Positions 48,742 through 58,300 of a stretch of 64,000 nucleotides of DNA are shown here, piece after piece. Each line of letters begins with the position of its first letter. The first letter of the stretch is position 1. Under the pieces are notes generated by a model. The model was given only the letters and a program-made list of their open reading frames with translations. It was not told the origin of the DNA and did not search any database. The position numbers and the translations under genes are program-made. Origin of the DNA: RGIG2161 sp964525525 (GTDB lineage: Bacteria; Bacillota; Clostridia; Oscillospirales; CAG-272); assembly GCA_964525525.1 (NCBI GenBank), contig CAZGHD010000001.1, positions 26,323 through 90,322 of the forward strand, read 5' to 3'.

Positions 48742-51168
48742 ATGAAGATCACGGGAGAAAACGGAATATCTCTTTCTGTTACGGAACTCGTGCGCTTTGC
48801 CGCTGCAGGTGGAGATCTTGACCTCAGATTCAGCGGTGACCGCCGCCGCGCGATGAATATCGGCGCGGCGGTGCATCGCCGTATACAGAAAAGCGCGGGA
48901 GCGCTTTACGTTCCCGAAGTGCCGCTGTCTCATACGACCACGTGCGACGGTATAGAATATACCGTGTCCGGCCGCGCCGACGGGATAATCGAAACTCCCG
49001 ACGGAGAGGTCACGATAGACGAAATAAAGACCACGCATATACCCCCCGAGATGATAGCGTCTGACCTTCACGAGATGCATTTTTCCCAGGGGGCGGTGTA
49101 CGCGTGGTTTTACTGTTTTGATAAGGGTATTGACAGCATTAACGTGCGTCTTACATACTACGACACCGAAGACGACAGGATATATAAGAGCGTTCGCGAA
49201 TATTCCGCAGCTGACGTTAAGAATATATTCCACTCGATGCTTCACTCGATAGAGCCGATAGCCCGTGCCGCGCTGGAGAGAAAAAATAAAGTTCCCGCAG
49301 AGCTTAAAGACGCGCCTTTCCCGTATGAAGAAAAGCGCGAGGGTCAGCGCGATATGGTAATAGAAACTTACCGCACGATAAAGCGCGGCGGCAGACTTTT
49401 CGTGTCCGCACCTACCGGGATCGGCAAGACGATTTCTTCTGTTTATCCCGCGCTCAAGGCAGTCGGAACGGGAGACGCGGACAAGATATTTTACCTTTGC
49501 GCCAAGGGCGTTATTGCAAATCAGGCGGCGGAAGCGATATCTGCGGTAGGTTCGGAAAATATCAGAGCGATGATACTTTCCGCGAGAGTGCGTATGTGCT
49601 CATCAAAAGTAAAGCCGAGCGGAAACCGCGCGGCAGATGCGTGCAATCCCATATCCTGCCGCGCCGCAAAAGGTCACTATACGAGGTCGCGCGAGGCGCT
49701 GTGCGAGCTTCTCGCCGGAAAAGGCGTTTACACTCCGCAGCTGATACGCTCGGTGGCGGAAAAGTATCGTGTTTGTCCGTACGAGCTGTCACTCGACCTT
49801 TCGGAGTTCTGCACGGTTGTAATCTGTGACTATAATTACCTGTTCAGTCCGCGCGTAAAGCTGCGCAGATATTTTGACGATACGGGAGTTGAGCGGATAG
49901 ATCCGAGCGAAAGGTTCGTGTTTCTTATCGACGAAGCACACAACCTCGTTTCCCGCGCGAGAGAAATGTACTCGGCTGAGCTGACCTCTGACGACGTAAG
50001 CGCATTTTGCGAGCTCGGCGGCTCTGTTTCGTCGGCGGCAAAGTCGCTGTGTGATGCGATAGAAGCTCAAAAAGATAACATCACCGAAACGGAGGACGAT
50101 CCGTCCTCTGACACTGACGGCGCAAAATACGGTGCCGCGGTGCTTGCGTCCGCGCCCGAGCGGATAACCGAGGCGGCGGAGTCATTCTGCCGAGCGGTAG
50201 TCGGATGGGTGGCGGGAGGAATCGGCGTTTCTCCCGAGCTTACCGAGGCGTATTATCGGGTGTATTCATATCTGACCGTTGCGAAAAACGCAGACGAACG
50301 GTACGTTACCTTTCTCGAAACGCAGAACGGTCAAGTGAAATGCCGTCTTATGTGCGCCGACCCGTCGGCTATAATATCAAAATGCCTTGATATTGGGCGT
50401 GCGGCGATATTTTTCTCGGCAACTCTCACGCCGATAGAATATTACGTTAACGTGCTCTCGGGGCCGGAGAGTGCGGACGAGCTTGAACTTGAATCGCCTT
50501 TCCCGCCTGAAAACTTCTCGGTCTATATTGCTGACAGGTTCAGTACGAGATTTTCAGACCGCGATGCGTCGTGCACCGCGCTTGCAGATATGATAGCGGC
50601 GGCGGTAGGCGCAAAAAAGGGTAATTACATCGCATATTTTCCGTCCTACGGATATATGGAGAGCGTGTATAAAAAATTCACCAAGCGGTACCCGTCGGTG
50701 ACTACCGTTATACAGATGCGCGATTCGGGCGAGCGGGAGAGAAACGAATTCCTTTCCTCATTCGTTGACGACGGTGAGCGGCGAGTGTTCTTCTGCGTTC
50801 TCGGCGGAATATATTCGGAGGGAATAGACCTGTCAGGCGAGAGGCTTATCGGAGTCATAATTGTCGGAACGGGAATAGGTCAGCTGTCAAGCGAGCGCAA
50901 CGTGATCTCCGAGTATTACGAAAAGAAATACGAAATGGGATTTGATTACGCCTACACTTATCCCGGTATGAACCGCGTGCTTCAGGCGGCGGGCAGAGTC
51001 ATAAGAGGTGAGAACGACCGCGGCATCGTCGTGCTGGTGGACGACAGATACGCCGACGGAAAGTATATGGAGCTGTTTCCCGAACATTGGGAAAATATCA
51101 GACTGGTCGGAGACGCGCCGTCTCTGCGCGAGGCTGTTAAAAGATTTTGGAATGAAATGGAACAATGA
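48742..51168 (+). CDS. DinG/XPD-type helicase with N-terminal PD-(D/E)XK nuclease
   Basis: 808 residues. The first 130 form a Cas4/RecB-like nuclease: His45, Asp80 in GRADGII, Glu94 and Lys96 in DEIK, and the QxxxY motif at 116-120. The helicase follows: Walker A VSAPTGIGKT (221-230), four cysteines at about 286, 301, 306 and 345 placed like the XPD iron-sulfur cluster, DEAH at 397-400, and motif VI QAAGRVIRGENDRG near the C-terminus. It should unwind and perhaps cut branched or damaged DNA. GGAGG precedes the ATG; the end overlaps the next gene by 4 bp. Confidence 0.92.
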   Translation: MKITGENGISLSVTELVRFAAAGGDLDLRFSGDRRRAMNIGAAVHRRIQKSAGALYVPEVPLSHTTTCDGIEYTVSGRADGIIETPDGEVTIDEIKTTHIPPEMIASDLHEMHFSQGAVYAWFYCFDKGIDSINVRLTYYDTEDDRIYKSVREYSAADVKNIFHSMLHSIEPIARAALERKNKVPAELKDAPFPYEEKREGQRDMVIETYRTIKRGGRLFVSAPTGIGKTISSVYPALKAVGTGDADKIFYLCAKGVIANQAAEAISAVGSENIRAMILSARVRMCSSKVKPSGNRAADACNPISCRAAKGHYTRSREALCELLAGKGVYTPQLIRSVAEKYRVCPYELSLDLSEFCTVVICDYNYLFSPRVKLRRYFDDTGVERIDPSERFVFLIDEAHNLVSRAREMYSAELTSDDVSAFCELGGSVSSAAKSLCDAIEAQKDNITETEDDPSSDTDGAKYGAAVLASAPERITEAAESFCRAVVGWVAGGIGVSPELTEAYYRVYSYLTVAKNADERYVTFLETQNGQVKCRLMCADPSAIISKCLDIGRAAIFFSATLTPIEYYVNVLSGPESADELELESPFPPENFSVYIADRFSTRFSDRDASCTALADMIAAAVGAKKGNYIAYFPSYGYMESVYKKFTKRYPSVTTVIQMRDSGERERNEFLSSFVDDGERRVFFCVLGGIYSEGIDLSGERLIGVIIVGTGIGQLSSERNVISEYYEKKYEMGFDYAYTYPGMNRVLQAAGRVIRGENDRGIVVLVDDRYADGKYMELFPEHWENIRLVGDAPSLREAVKRFWNEMEQ

Positions 51169-51773
51169 AAGTAAAAGAACTTAAAAATAAATATCCCGCG
51201 CTGAGGGGCTTGATAGAGCGGATAGAAAACACTCCCGAGTGCGTCGTTGTTATCGACGGCGACAGCGGCTCGGGGAAATCCACCTTTGCAGAGATACTTG
51301 CGCACGCGTTTGACGCGAACGTGTATCACGCGGACGATTATTTTCTGCCGTTTGACAGAAAAACTCCCGAGAGACTGTCCGAAGCGGGTGGAAATCTTGA
51401 CCGCGAGAGAATGCGTGAGGAAATCACTTACCCGCTTTGCGATAGACGCGCGGTGCGGTACAGAAAATATAACTGTTCAAGCGGTACGCTCGGGGATTAT
51501 ATCCAGCCTGACGGCGGAAAAGTTTCAATAATCGAAGGCGTGTATTCAATGCATCCCGACCTCGCGGTCGATGGGGCGGTGTACGTCGTTTTGACGGTAG
51601 ATTCAGAGCTTCAGAAAAAAAGGATACTTGAGCGAAACGGAGAATATATACTTTCTCGATACGAAAAAGAGTGGCTCCCGCTTGAAAAACACTATTTTTC
51701 CGAGCTTGATCCTGCATCCCGTGCGGATTTCGTGTTTTCGGTGAGTGACGATGGTGAGTTTTATGAAGTGTGA
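51165..51773 (+). CDS. Uridine kinase-like P-loop protein
   Basis: 202 residues with Walker A VVVIDGDSGSGKSTFAEILAHAF (about 27-49), the phosphate-acceptor-like segment YHADDYFLPFDRKTPERLSE, a ..SIIEGVYSMHPDL Walker B-like strand, and LTVDSELQKKRILERNGE. It resembles the uridine kinase / phosphoribulokinase / pantothenate kinase group; the substrate is not clear. It overlaps the helicase gene (ATGA) and the radical SAM gene (11 bp), so all three are translated from one transcript. Confidence 0.85.
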   Translation: MKVKELKNKYPALRGLIERIENTPECVVVIDGDSGSGKSTFAEILAHAFDANVYHADDYFLPFDRKTPERLSEAGGNLDRERMREEITYPLCDRRAVRYRKYNCSSGTLGDYIQPDGGKVSIIEGVYSMHPDLAVDGAVYVVLTVDSELQKKRILERNGEYILSRYEKEWLPLEKHYFSELDPASRADFVFSVSDDGEFYEV

Positions 51774-52650
51774 GCTTTGCCCGCGCCGCTGCGGAGCGGA
51801 CAGAGAAACGCGGCTCGGTATGTGTAATTCTCCTGCCGAGATAACGATTGCGCGTGCGGCACTTCATATGTGGGAGGAACCGCCGATCTCGGGTGAGCGC
51901 GGGTCGGGTACGGTGTTTTTCTCGGGCTGTCCGCTGTCTTGCGTTTACTGCCAGAATATCTCAATATCCCGCGGCCGTGTCGGACGCAGGATAAGCCGAG
52001 AGCGGCTGACAGAGATCATGCTTGAGCTTGAGGGAAAAGGCGCACACAATATAAATTTTGTAACTCCGACGCACTACGTGCCGCATATTATTCCCGCCGT
52101 AGCGGCGGCAAGGGATAAGGGACTCTCGCTTCCCATCGTGTATAACACGAGCGGTTACGAAAGGGCAGAGACGATAGACGCGCTATGCGGTACCGTTGAC
52201 GTTTATCTGACCGATTTCAGATACGCAACTCCCGCACTTGCCGAAAAATATTCAGGCGCGCGCGATTACCCGGAGGTTGCTCTGCGCGCGACCGAACGGA
52301 TGGTAAAGACGGCGGGAGATCCTGTTTTTGACGAGGACGGAATGATGCAGTCGGGCGTTATCGTACGCCAGCTGATCCTGCCGGGATATACCGAGGAGGC
52401 GATGAGGATCACCGACCTGCTTTACTCAAATTTCGGGGACGGAATATACGTCAGCCTGATGAATCAGTACACACCGACCGAGTCTCTTGACAGAGAGAAA
52501 TATCCCGAACTTGCCCGTGCACTGACGCAGGAGGAGTATGACGCCGTGGTGGATCACGCGATTGAAATCGGCGTCACTCAAGGATTTATTCAGGACGGCG
52601 AGACCGCAAAAGAGAGCTTTATCCCGGATTTTGATCTTGAAGGGGTATAA
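51763..52650 (+). CDS. Radical SAM protein related to pyruvate formate-lyase activating enzymes
   Basis: 295 residues from ATG 51763 (MKCELCPRRCGADRETRLGMC). The cluster motif is SGCPLSCVYCQN (CX3CX2C, about 56-67). The N-terminal CELCPRRCGADR...GMC block supplies four more cysteines, typical of the YgkA/TIGR04337-like family in anaerobes. NFVTPTHYVPHIIPAV and LPIVYNTSGYE line the barrel. The family is annotated as PflA-like, but its partner glycyl-radical enzyme is unproven and none is nearby. Confidence 0.87.
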   Translation: MKCELCPRRCGADRETRLGMCNSPAEITIARAALHMWEEPPISGERGSGTVFFSGCPLSCVYCQNISISRGRVGRRISRERLTEIMLELEGKGAHNINFVTPTHYVPHIIPAVAAARDKGLSLPIVYNTSGYERAETIDALCGTVDVYLTDFRYATPALAEKYSGARDYPEVALRATERMVKTAGDPVFDEDGMMQSGVIVRQLILPGYTEEAMRITDLLYSNFGDGIYVSLMNQYTPTESLDREKYPELARALTQEEYDAVVDHAIEIGVTQGFIQDGETAKESFIPDFDLEGV

Positions 52651-52677
52651 ATATATAACTAAACAAAGGAGCATAAA

Positions 52678-53721
52678 ATGGCTATACAGAAATTTTCCGT
52701 AAGTAACGACGAAAATATTTATGAAGCGTGGCCGGACGTACTGCTTACTAAAAGCGGTAAGCTGATCTGTGTATTTTCCGAATGTGCACATCACCTTGAC
52801 CGTACCGACGCACGCCTCGTTTATCGCGAGAGTACCGACCGCGGACGCACTTGGTCGGAGAAGAAATTCCTTACCGGAAAGGGTGTACGCGAGGATTATT
52901 TTAACTGCGCGAGAATATCCGAGCTGTCTGACGGACGCATCGCGATAATCTGCGACAGGATATTAAGAAATGAAAATATGGGAGCGGAGCTGTACGTTTG
53001 GTATAGCTCGGACGAGGGTGAGACCTGGAGCGAGCCTGTTCTTTATCCTTTCTGCGGTATCGTCCCGGACAAGATGCTCGAGCTGAAAAGCGGCAGACTT
53101 ATCATCTCCGCACACTTTAAAAATCAAGCTACCGAAAAGCTCGAACAGTACCTTTGGTACAGTGACGACAAAGGAAAAACCTGGTCTGACAGAGTTACCG
53201 TTGCCGCTGATGTGAGATACAATCTGTGCGAGGTCTCTATCCTTGAAAAGGATAACGGAGTGCTTATCGCATTTATGCGTGAAAATTCGCAGATCGGCTG
53301 CCCGATACTTAAAACTCTGTCTTACGACGGCGGTGAGACCTGGAGCGAGATATACGATACCGCTATGGATAGCGGACACCGCCCGACGGCAGGATTCCTT
53401 CACGACGGCAGAGTTATGGTGACCTACCGCTATATTCCGCGCTCTACACAGAACGTTTTTGCGGCGTTTTTCTCCGCAGACGTGCTTGAGGCGCACGAAA
53501 GAAAAGAGCAGTTTGTCAGAATAATGCCGCTTGACTACGACAGAAATCCCGCTCCCGACCTCGGTTATACCGGCTGGGTACAGTTTGAGGACGGCGAGAT
53601 ATACGTGGTCAACTACATAAAGGACGACGCCGACAAGGCGCAGATAAGAGGATACTCTTTCTATCCCGAGGACGTAATGCTCCCCGTGACAGACTCTACC
53701 ACCGCGACTCCTTTTGGATGA
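52678..53721 (+). CDS. Sialidase/BNR-repeat family protein
   Basis: 347 residues with four Asp-box (SxDxGxTW) repeats: STDRGRTWSEKK (about 60), SSDEGETWSEPV (about 110), SDDKGKTWSDRV (about 165) and SYDGGETWSEIY (about 225), which mark a six-bladed propeller as in exo-alpha-sialidases. An arginine triad cannot be confirmed by eye. No signal peptide, so it likely acts on imported sugars. AAAGGAG precedes the ATG. Specificity unknown. Confidence 0.85.
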   Translation: MAIQKFSVSNDENIYEAWPDVLLTKSGKLICVFSECAHHLDRTDARLVYRESTDRGRTWSEKKFLTGKGVREDYFNCARISELSDGRIAIICDRILRNENMGAELYVWYSSDEGETWSEPVLYPFCGIVPDKMLELKSGRLIISAHFKNQATEKLEQYLWYSDDKGKTWSDRVTVAADVRYNLCEVSILEKDNGVLIAFMRENSQIGCPILKTLSYDGGETWSEIYDTAMDSGHRPTAGFLHDGRVMVTYRYIPRSTQNVFAAFFSADVLEAHERKEQFVRIMPLDYDRNPAPDLGYTGWVQFEDGEIYVVNYIKDDADKAQIRGYSFYPEDVMLPVTDSTTATPFG

Positions 53722-53731
53722 TAAAAATATT

Positions 53732-53770
53732 ACACGGCTGTGCGTGACTATATCACGCACAGCCGTGTAA
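53732..53770. terminator. Strong bidirectional terminator, 53.7 kb
   Basis: A 16-bp stem, ACACGGCTGTGCGTGA (53732-53747) with its complement at 53753-53768, between convergent genes; CTTTTT follows on the plus side and ATTTTTAT on the minus. Confidence 0.92.
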
Positions 53771-53774
53771 CTTT

Positions 53775-54731
53775 TTACAGAGCTATTATAATATTCGTAA
53801 AATAAACTATCAGCGGGACGGTCGCAACGCACAGGGCGGTGGAGGTACCTACTATCTGTGCGGCAAATTCCTGCTCTATATCGTGCAGTTCTGCGAACAT
53901 AACGGTGATTGCCGCTGTTGGCAGAGAGGTCATTATAGCCGCTATGTATACCATCATATCGGGAATTCCGAGAGGGATAGAGATCAGCTTGACTGCCAAA
54001 GTAACGATTACGGGGAAAACTATCAGCTTCAGTGCTGATGCGTAATACACCTGCGGGCGGTTCCAAAGCTCCTTTAGCTTTACGTTTGCAAGGAGCATTC
54101 CGCAAAGGAATACCGACATGGGAGTGCAGATGCTTCCGAGGGTGCTCATACCGTCTATTACAAAGGACGGGAGCTTGAAAAACGGCAGTAGCACGTACAG
54201 TATTATTCCGATAAAGGACGGCACCGTACCGAAGTTTATTACTATATTTTTGAAGCTCATTTTTATATCACTGCGTCCGCGGCCGAGGATTATCATTCCC
54301 CACGTCCACGCAAAGGTGTTGAACGCAAGAACGTAGAAGCTCGCGTAAAACACGCCTTCCGAGCCTATCAGCGCGTCAAGCAGGGGATAACCGAGAAATC
54401 CGCAGTTGGCAAATATAGCGGCAAACTCGCATATTTTTCTTTTGTCAAAGTCCTTTAAGAATCTGCAGAATACGTATGCTAATAAAGAAAGCAAGGTATG
54501 CGCGAAAATACCCACCGCGAAAACTATCGCTCCGCCGATCAGCTTGTCGGGGGAAAATTCAATTTTCAGCTGCGAGCTGATTATCAGCATCGGCTGACCT
54601 ACGCGGATTATAAGGCGGGATATTTGCTTTGCGGTTACCTCGTCTACCCACTTTAGCTTGCGCGCGGCAAATCCTATGAGCAGAACGAAAAACATCATCG
54701 CAACGACGTTTGAAATTACCGATATATCCAT
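53775..54731 (-). CDS. AEC (auxin efflux carrier) family transporter
   Basis: 318 residues with about ten membrane segments in two five-helix halves, for example ISVISNVVAMMFFVLLIGFAARKL at the start and CTPMSVFLCGMLLAN near residue 205. AEC proteins carry organic anions such as malate or other dicarboxylates. The helix-break motif LPTAAITVMFAELHDIE and a C-terminal helix close the fold. Single gene with a consensus promoter. Substrate unknown. Confidence 0.9.
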   Translation of the reverse strand: MDISVISNVVAMMFFVLLIGFAARKLKWVDEVTAKQISRLIIRVGQPMLIISSQLKIEFSPDKLIGGAIVFAVGIFAHTLLSLLAYVFCRFLKDFDKRKICEFAAIFANCGFLGYPLLDALIGSEGVFYASFYVLAFNTFAWTWGMIILGRGRSDIKMSFKNIVINFGTVPSFIGIILYVLLPFFKLPSFVIDGMSTLGSICTPMSVFLCGMLLANVKLKELWNRPQVYYASALKLIVFPVIVTLAVKLISIPLGIPDMMVYIAAIMTSLPTAAITVMFAELHDIEQEFAAQIVGTSTALCVATVPLIVYFTNIIIAL

Positions 54732-54771
54732 ATAAAAGAGACCTTCCGTATCGAATTATTGCATACTATTT

Positions 54772-54800
54772 ATTATACCTCTCGCAGGCGCGATTGTCAA
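54772..54800 (-). promoter_or_regulatory. Consensus promoter of the AEC transporter gene
   Basis: Minus strand: TTGACA (complement of 54795-54800), 17-bp spacer, TATAAT (complement of 54772-54777). Confidence 0.85.
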
Positions 54801-54824
54801 CCGAAAACGGAAAAGTCGAAAACG

Positions 54825-56207
54825 TCAACGCAGGAAAATGTGAAGCAGTTTTTCGTATAATTTGCTTGTGTACGGCTGGTATCTCATGGGAAGGTCAAGC
54901 CACGTTTTTTTGTCGAGAATGGATTTACGGTGTGAAAACGTGTCAAATCCTGCTTTTCCGTGATAGCTTCCCATCCCGCTCGCGCCGACACCGCCGAAGC
55001 CCATTGAGCTGGTGGCAAGATGAATGACTACGTCGTTTACGCATCCGCCGCCGTAATTTACCTGTTCTGACACGCGACGAATATTCTTTTTGTTGCTGCT
55101 GAAAATGTACAGCGCAAGCGGGGAGGGCTTTTTCTTCAAGTCAGAGATGAGCGTATCAAAATCGTCAAAGGTGAGTACCGGCATTATGGGACCGAAGATC
55201 TCCTCTCCCATAACGGCGTCACTCTCTGTCACGTTATCCATAACGGTAGGAGAGATACGCATAGTCTCGCTGTCGCTCTCTCCGCCGAAAACGACTTTGC
55301 TCTCGTCAATCAGCGAACATACACGGTCAAAGTGCTTTTGATTTATTATCTTACCGTAATCCTTGTTTTCAAGCGGTTTTTCGCCAAACTGCTTTTTTAT
55401 TTGCTTTATTACTTCTTTTATAAATTCGTCTTTTATCGAGCGTTCGCACAGGACATAGTCGGGCGCAACGCAGGTCTGACCGCAGTTGAGATATTTACCG
55501 AAAACGATGCGCTTTGCCGCGAGCTTGATATTCGCGCTTGCGTCAACTATACAGGGGCTTTTTCCGCCGAGTTCAAGCACTGCGGGAGTGAGATTTTCCG
55601 CCGTGTGACGAAGAACCTCGCGGCCGACCGACTGACTTCCCGTAAAGAAAACGAAGTCGAAATTACCGTCAAGAAGAGCGGCATTTTCCGCTCTGCCGCC
55701 GGTTACGACAGCGACGTATTCGGGCGAAAAACACTCGGAGATTATCTTTTTTATTACTTCGCTCGTTCTGGGAGAGTACGCGCTCGGTTTCACGACTACC
55801 GTATTTCCTGCCGAAATTGCGTCTGCAATCGGATCAATCGTCAGAAGGAACGGATAGTTCCACGGACTCATGATAAGCGTGCATCCGCGCGGAACCGGTT
55901 TTACGTAACTGTGCGACGGAAACTGCGGGAGAGGTGAGTATACCGTCTTGCTTTTAGAGAAGCGCGCGGTATGACGGATCATATAGCTGATCTCACTGAG
56001 CGAAAGTCCTATCTCGCACATAAACGCCTCCTGGCGTCCTTTCCCGAGGTCCTCTTTGAGTGCTGCGTATATCGCTTCTTCATTTGCTTTGATTGCCGCA
56101 TACAGCTTTTTTAGCTGGGCTTTGCGGAATTTTACCGGCAGGGTAGCGCCGCTTTCAAAAAAACTCCGCTGTTTTGCTATTATTTCATTAATTTCTTCGT
56201 GTGTCAT
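54825..56207 (-). CDS. Aldehyde dehydrogenase, class 3 / fatty-aldehyde type
   Basis: 460 residues. The catalytic Cys is in YLNCGQTCVAPDYVLCE (about 240), the general-base Glu in AVLELGGKSPCIVDA (about 208), and the NAD site in VVTGGRAENAALL and VFFTGSQSVGREV. Overall layout (short N-terminus, SPWNYPFLLTIDPIADAISAGNTVVVKPS, C-terminal hydrophobic LYEKLLHIFLR) is that of ALDH3-type enzymes, which often take medium or long-chain aldehydes. It is the third gene of an ADH-DegV-ALDH operon controlled by paired operators at 58301-58358. Oxidation of aldehydes to fatty acids is a reasonable guess. Confidence 0.9.
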   Translation of the reverse strand: MTHEEINEIIAKQRSFFESGATLPVKFRKAQLKKLYAAIKANEEAIYAALKEDLGKGRQEAFMCEIGLSLSEISYMIRHTARFSKSKTVYSPLPQFPSHSYVKPVPRGCTLIMSPWNYPFLLTIDPIADAISAGNTVVVKPSAYSPRTSEVIKKIISECFSPEYVAVVTGGRAENAALLDGNFDFVFFTGSQSVGREVLRHTAENLTPAVLELGGKSPCIVDASANIKLAAKRIVFGKYLNCGQTCVAPDYVLCERSIKDEFIKEVIKQIKKQFGEKPLENKDYGKIINQKHFDRVCSLIDESKVVFGGESDSETMRISPTVMDNVTESDAVMGEEIFGPIMPVLTFDDFDTLISDLKKKPSPLALYIFSSNKKNIRRVSEQVNYGGGCVNDVVIHLATSSMGFGGVGASGMGSYHGKAGFDTFSHRKSILDKKTWLDLPMRYQPYTSKLYEKLLHIFLR

Positions 56208-56224
56208 GGTAATTTTCCTTACAA

Positions 56225-57059
56225 TTACATTTGTTCAAAGCCTACAAGCATACCGCCGCGCTCTGCGTAAAAACTGCAAAGTCCGCGGCACTTGTGTATC
56301 TCTACCTGAACGCGCTCGAATTTTTTCTTCTATAAGTGTTTTCAGTTTCAGTGCGGCTGATTCGTTTGACGCGTGAGAAATCATTACTTTTCTGATTCCA
56401 AGTCCCGCGTTTTCAAGATGCGATACGATTCTCTCAAGCGCGCGGGATTCTCCGCGGCATTTGTCGGTCGGGTCAAGCACGCCGTCGGTGGCTTTGCCGA
56501 CTATATGTATTCCCGCGATTCCTACTAATTTTGCGGTAAGGTGAGAAACTCTGCCGTTGTTTGCAAGGCTTTTCATCGACTTGAGCATAAAGAACAGTCC
56601 CGTCTTTTTGCGGTATTCGTCAAGCTTGCTGCAAAGCTCGTCGCCCGAGTTATCCTCGGCGAGAAGCTCGGCTATCTTTCCCGCAACCAGTCTGATCTCG
56701 GGACCTGCGGAAAGAGTGTCGATAACGTATACTTTTTTGCCGGGATTTTCTTTTTCGTATATCTCTTTTGCGGTGCAGGCGGAGTTATAACTGCCGGACA
56801 GCTTGCTCGTTATCGTGGTGCAGTATACCTCGTCTGCGTCTCCGAAGGCGGACAGCCAGTCGTGAACGTTTGGGCAGGAGGTGGTCGATTTGCCTTTGTA
56901 TTTATCAAGGTAAGCGACCATTTCTTCAACGCCGAGGAACTCGTCGTCAACGAACTCTCTGTCGTCGGTGGTTATTTTAAGCGGAACCGAGGTGAAATCC
57001 ACACCTTTCAGTTCAAGCATATCAGATGATGAATCCGAAACTATTTTAATTTTTTTCAT
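56225..57059 (-). pseudogene. Second DegV/FakB-type gene, interrupted by a one-base frameshift
   Basis: The frame from 57059 (MKKIKIVSDSSSDMLELKGVDFTSVPLKI) is DegV up to about residue 245, with TTITSKLSGSYNSA and MKSLANNGRVSHLTAKLVG. It then leaves the family. If one A is removed from a run of six (plus-strand T-run 56321-56326), the next frame reads FERVQVEIHKCRGLCSFYAERGGMLVGFEQM and stops at 56225, a typical DegV end that completes 277 residues. So there is either a sequencing error, a phase-variable homopolymer or a true mutation. The gene overlaps adh by 14 bp and precedes the aldehyde dehydrogenase, hinting at fatty-acid handling. Confidence 0.88.
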
Positions 57060-58260
57060 ATATGCCTCCTGCTTTACGGTAAAATATTTTAAGCTGCTGT
57101 GCCGTCATCAGTACGGGGACGGGATAAAGGGGATTTGCTTCTTTTTCGGCGTAGCGCGCCATTTCGGGGATGTCTTCTTCTTTTATTCCATCAAGAGTAG
57201 CGGGGATGTTCATTCGCTCGTTAAAGAAACGCACGGCGGATATGAATTTTTCCGCGCCTTCTTTTTCGCTTTCGCTTGCGTTTGATATTCCTGCTGCTAT
57301 CGCAAGGCGGTGTAGCTTTTTATACACGGCAGCGCCGTATTCTTCCAAAACGTAGGGGAGGATAACCGCGTTTGCAAGACCGTGGGGAGTGCCGTATCTA
57401 CCTCCGAGTGAGTGCGCTACTGCGTGTACGTATCCGACGTAAGATTTTGAAAACGCGATGCCCGCTTTGTATGCCGCCGTGAGCATAGCTGCTCTCGCTT
57501 CTTTGTCAGTGCCGTTTTCGTACGCGGTTTCTATATTTTCAAAAATCAGTTTTACCGCGTCAAGCGCAAGCTTTCTCGTCTCGCGGGTGGTGGAGCGTCC
57601 GATGTACGCTTCGACCGCGTGGGTGAGGGCATCCATTCCCGTAGTCGCGGTCAGATGCCGGGGCAGGGAAAAGGTGAGCTTCGGGTCAAGTACCGCGTAA
57701 TGCGGGATCAGTGGGAAGGACATCAGAGCGTATTTGTGATGTTCTTTTTCGTCTGTGATTATCGCGGCGAGAGTCGTCTCGCTTCCCGTGCCTGCGGTGG
57801 TGGGAATCGCGATAAGTGTGGGGATCCTGCGAATAACGCGGAGAATACCTTTGAGCCGATTTAAGCTCTTTTTCGGATATGCGACCCTCGCGCCCACGGC
57901 TTTGGCGCAGTCCATGGGGGAGCCGCCGCCGATCGCGATTAATGTGTCGCATTCGTTTTCGTGATATAGCTTTAACGCCTCTTCAACGTTTGAAACGGTG
58001 GGATTCTGACAGGTCTTGTCGTACACCGTGTAGCGCACGCCGGAGAGCGAAAGCACCTCGGTGACCGGAGAGAGAAGTCCGTTTTTAACGATCCCGCCGT
58101 CGGTGATGACAAGGACGGACGTGGAATTTTCCTCGATCAATATACTTTCGATGTCCGCGCAGGAGCGCACCGCCTTCGGCTCTCTGTACGGGAGCAGAGG
58201 GAGCGCCAAACGAAACGCAGTCTGAAAAGTACGGCAGAATAATTTTTTGAGTATAAACAT
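57046..58260 (-). CDS. Iron-containing alcohol dehydrogenase
   Basis: 404 residues. GGSPMDCAKAVGARVAYP is the NAD(P)-binding loop (about 112-129), IPTTAGTGSETTLAAIITDEKEHHK the substrate region, and the metal site is DALTHAVEAYIGRSTT, with further His in VHAVAHSLGGRYGTPHGLANAV. Such enzymes interconvert alcohols and aldehydes. It heads the operon with the DegV gene and ALDH. Two inverted repeats bracket its promoter, so expression is probably repressed until an inducer appears. Confidence 0.92.
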   Translation of the reverse strand: MFILKKLFCRTFQTAFRLALPLLPYREPKAVRSCADIESILIEENSTSVLVITDGGIVKNGLLSPVTEVLSLSGVRYTVYDKTCQNPTVSNVEEALKLYHENECDTLIAIGGGSPMDCAKAVGARVAYPKKSLNRLKGILRVIRRIPTLIAIPTTAGTGSETTLAAIITDEKEHHKYALMSFPLIPHYAVLDPKLTFSLPRHLTATTGMDALTHAVEAYIGRSTTRETRKLALDAVKLIFENIETAYENGTDKEARAAMLTAAYKAGIAFSKSYVGYVHAVAHSLGGRYGTPHGLANAVILPYVLEEYGAAVYKKLHRLAIAAGISNASESEKEGAEKFISAVRFFNERMNIPATLDGIKEEDIPEMARYAEKEANPLYPVPVLMTAQQLKIFYRKAGGIYEKN

Positions 58261-58300
58261 AAAATTCCCCCTTGAATTTTATTGTCGTAAAAAGTTGGAA

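Noticed and set aside
52963..54105. 380-codon minus-strand frame across the sialidase-like gene
   Set aside because: It runs through a strong terminator and two clear genes in other frames, with an Arg/Ser/His-rich sequence typical of shadow frames.
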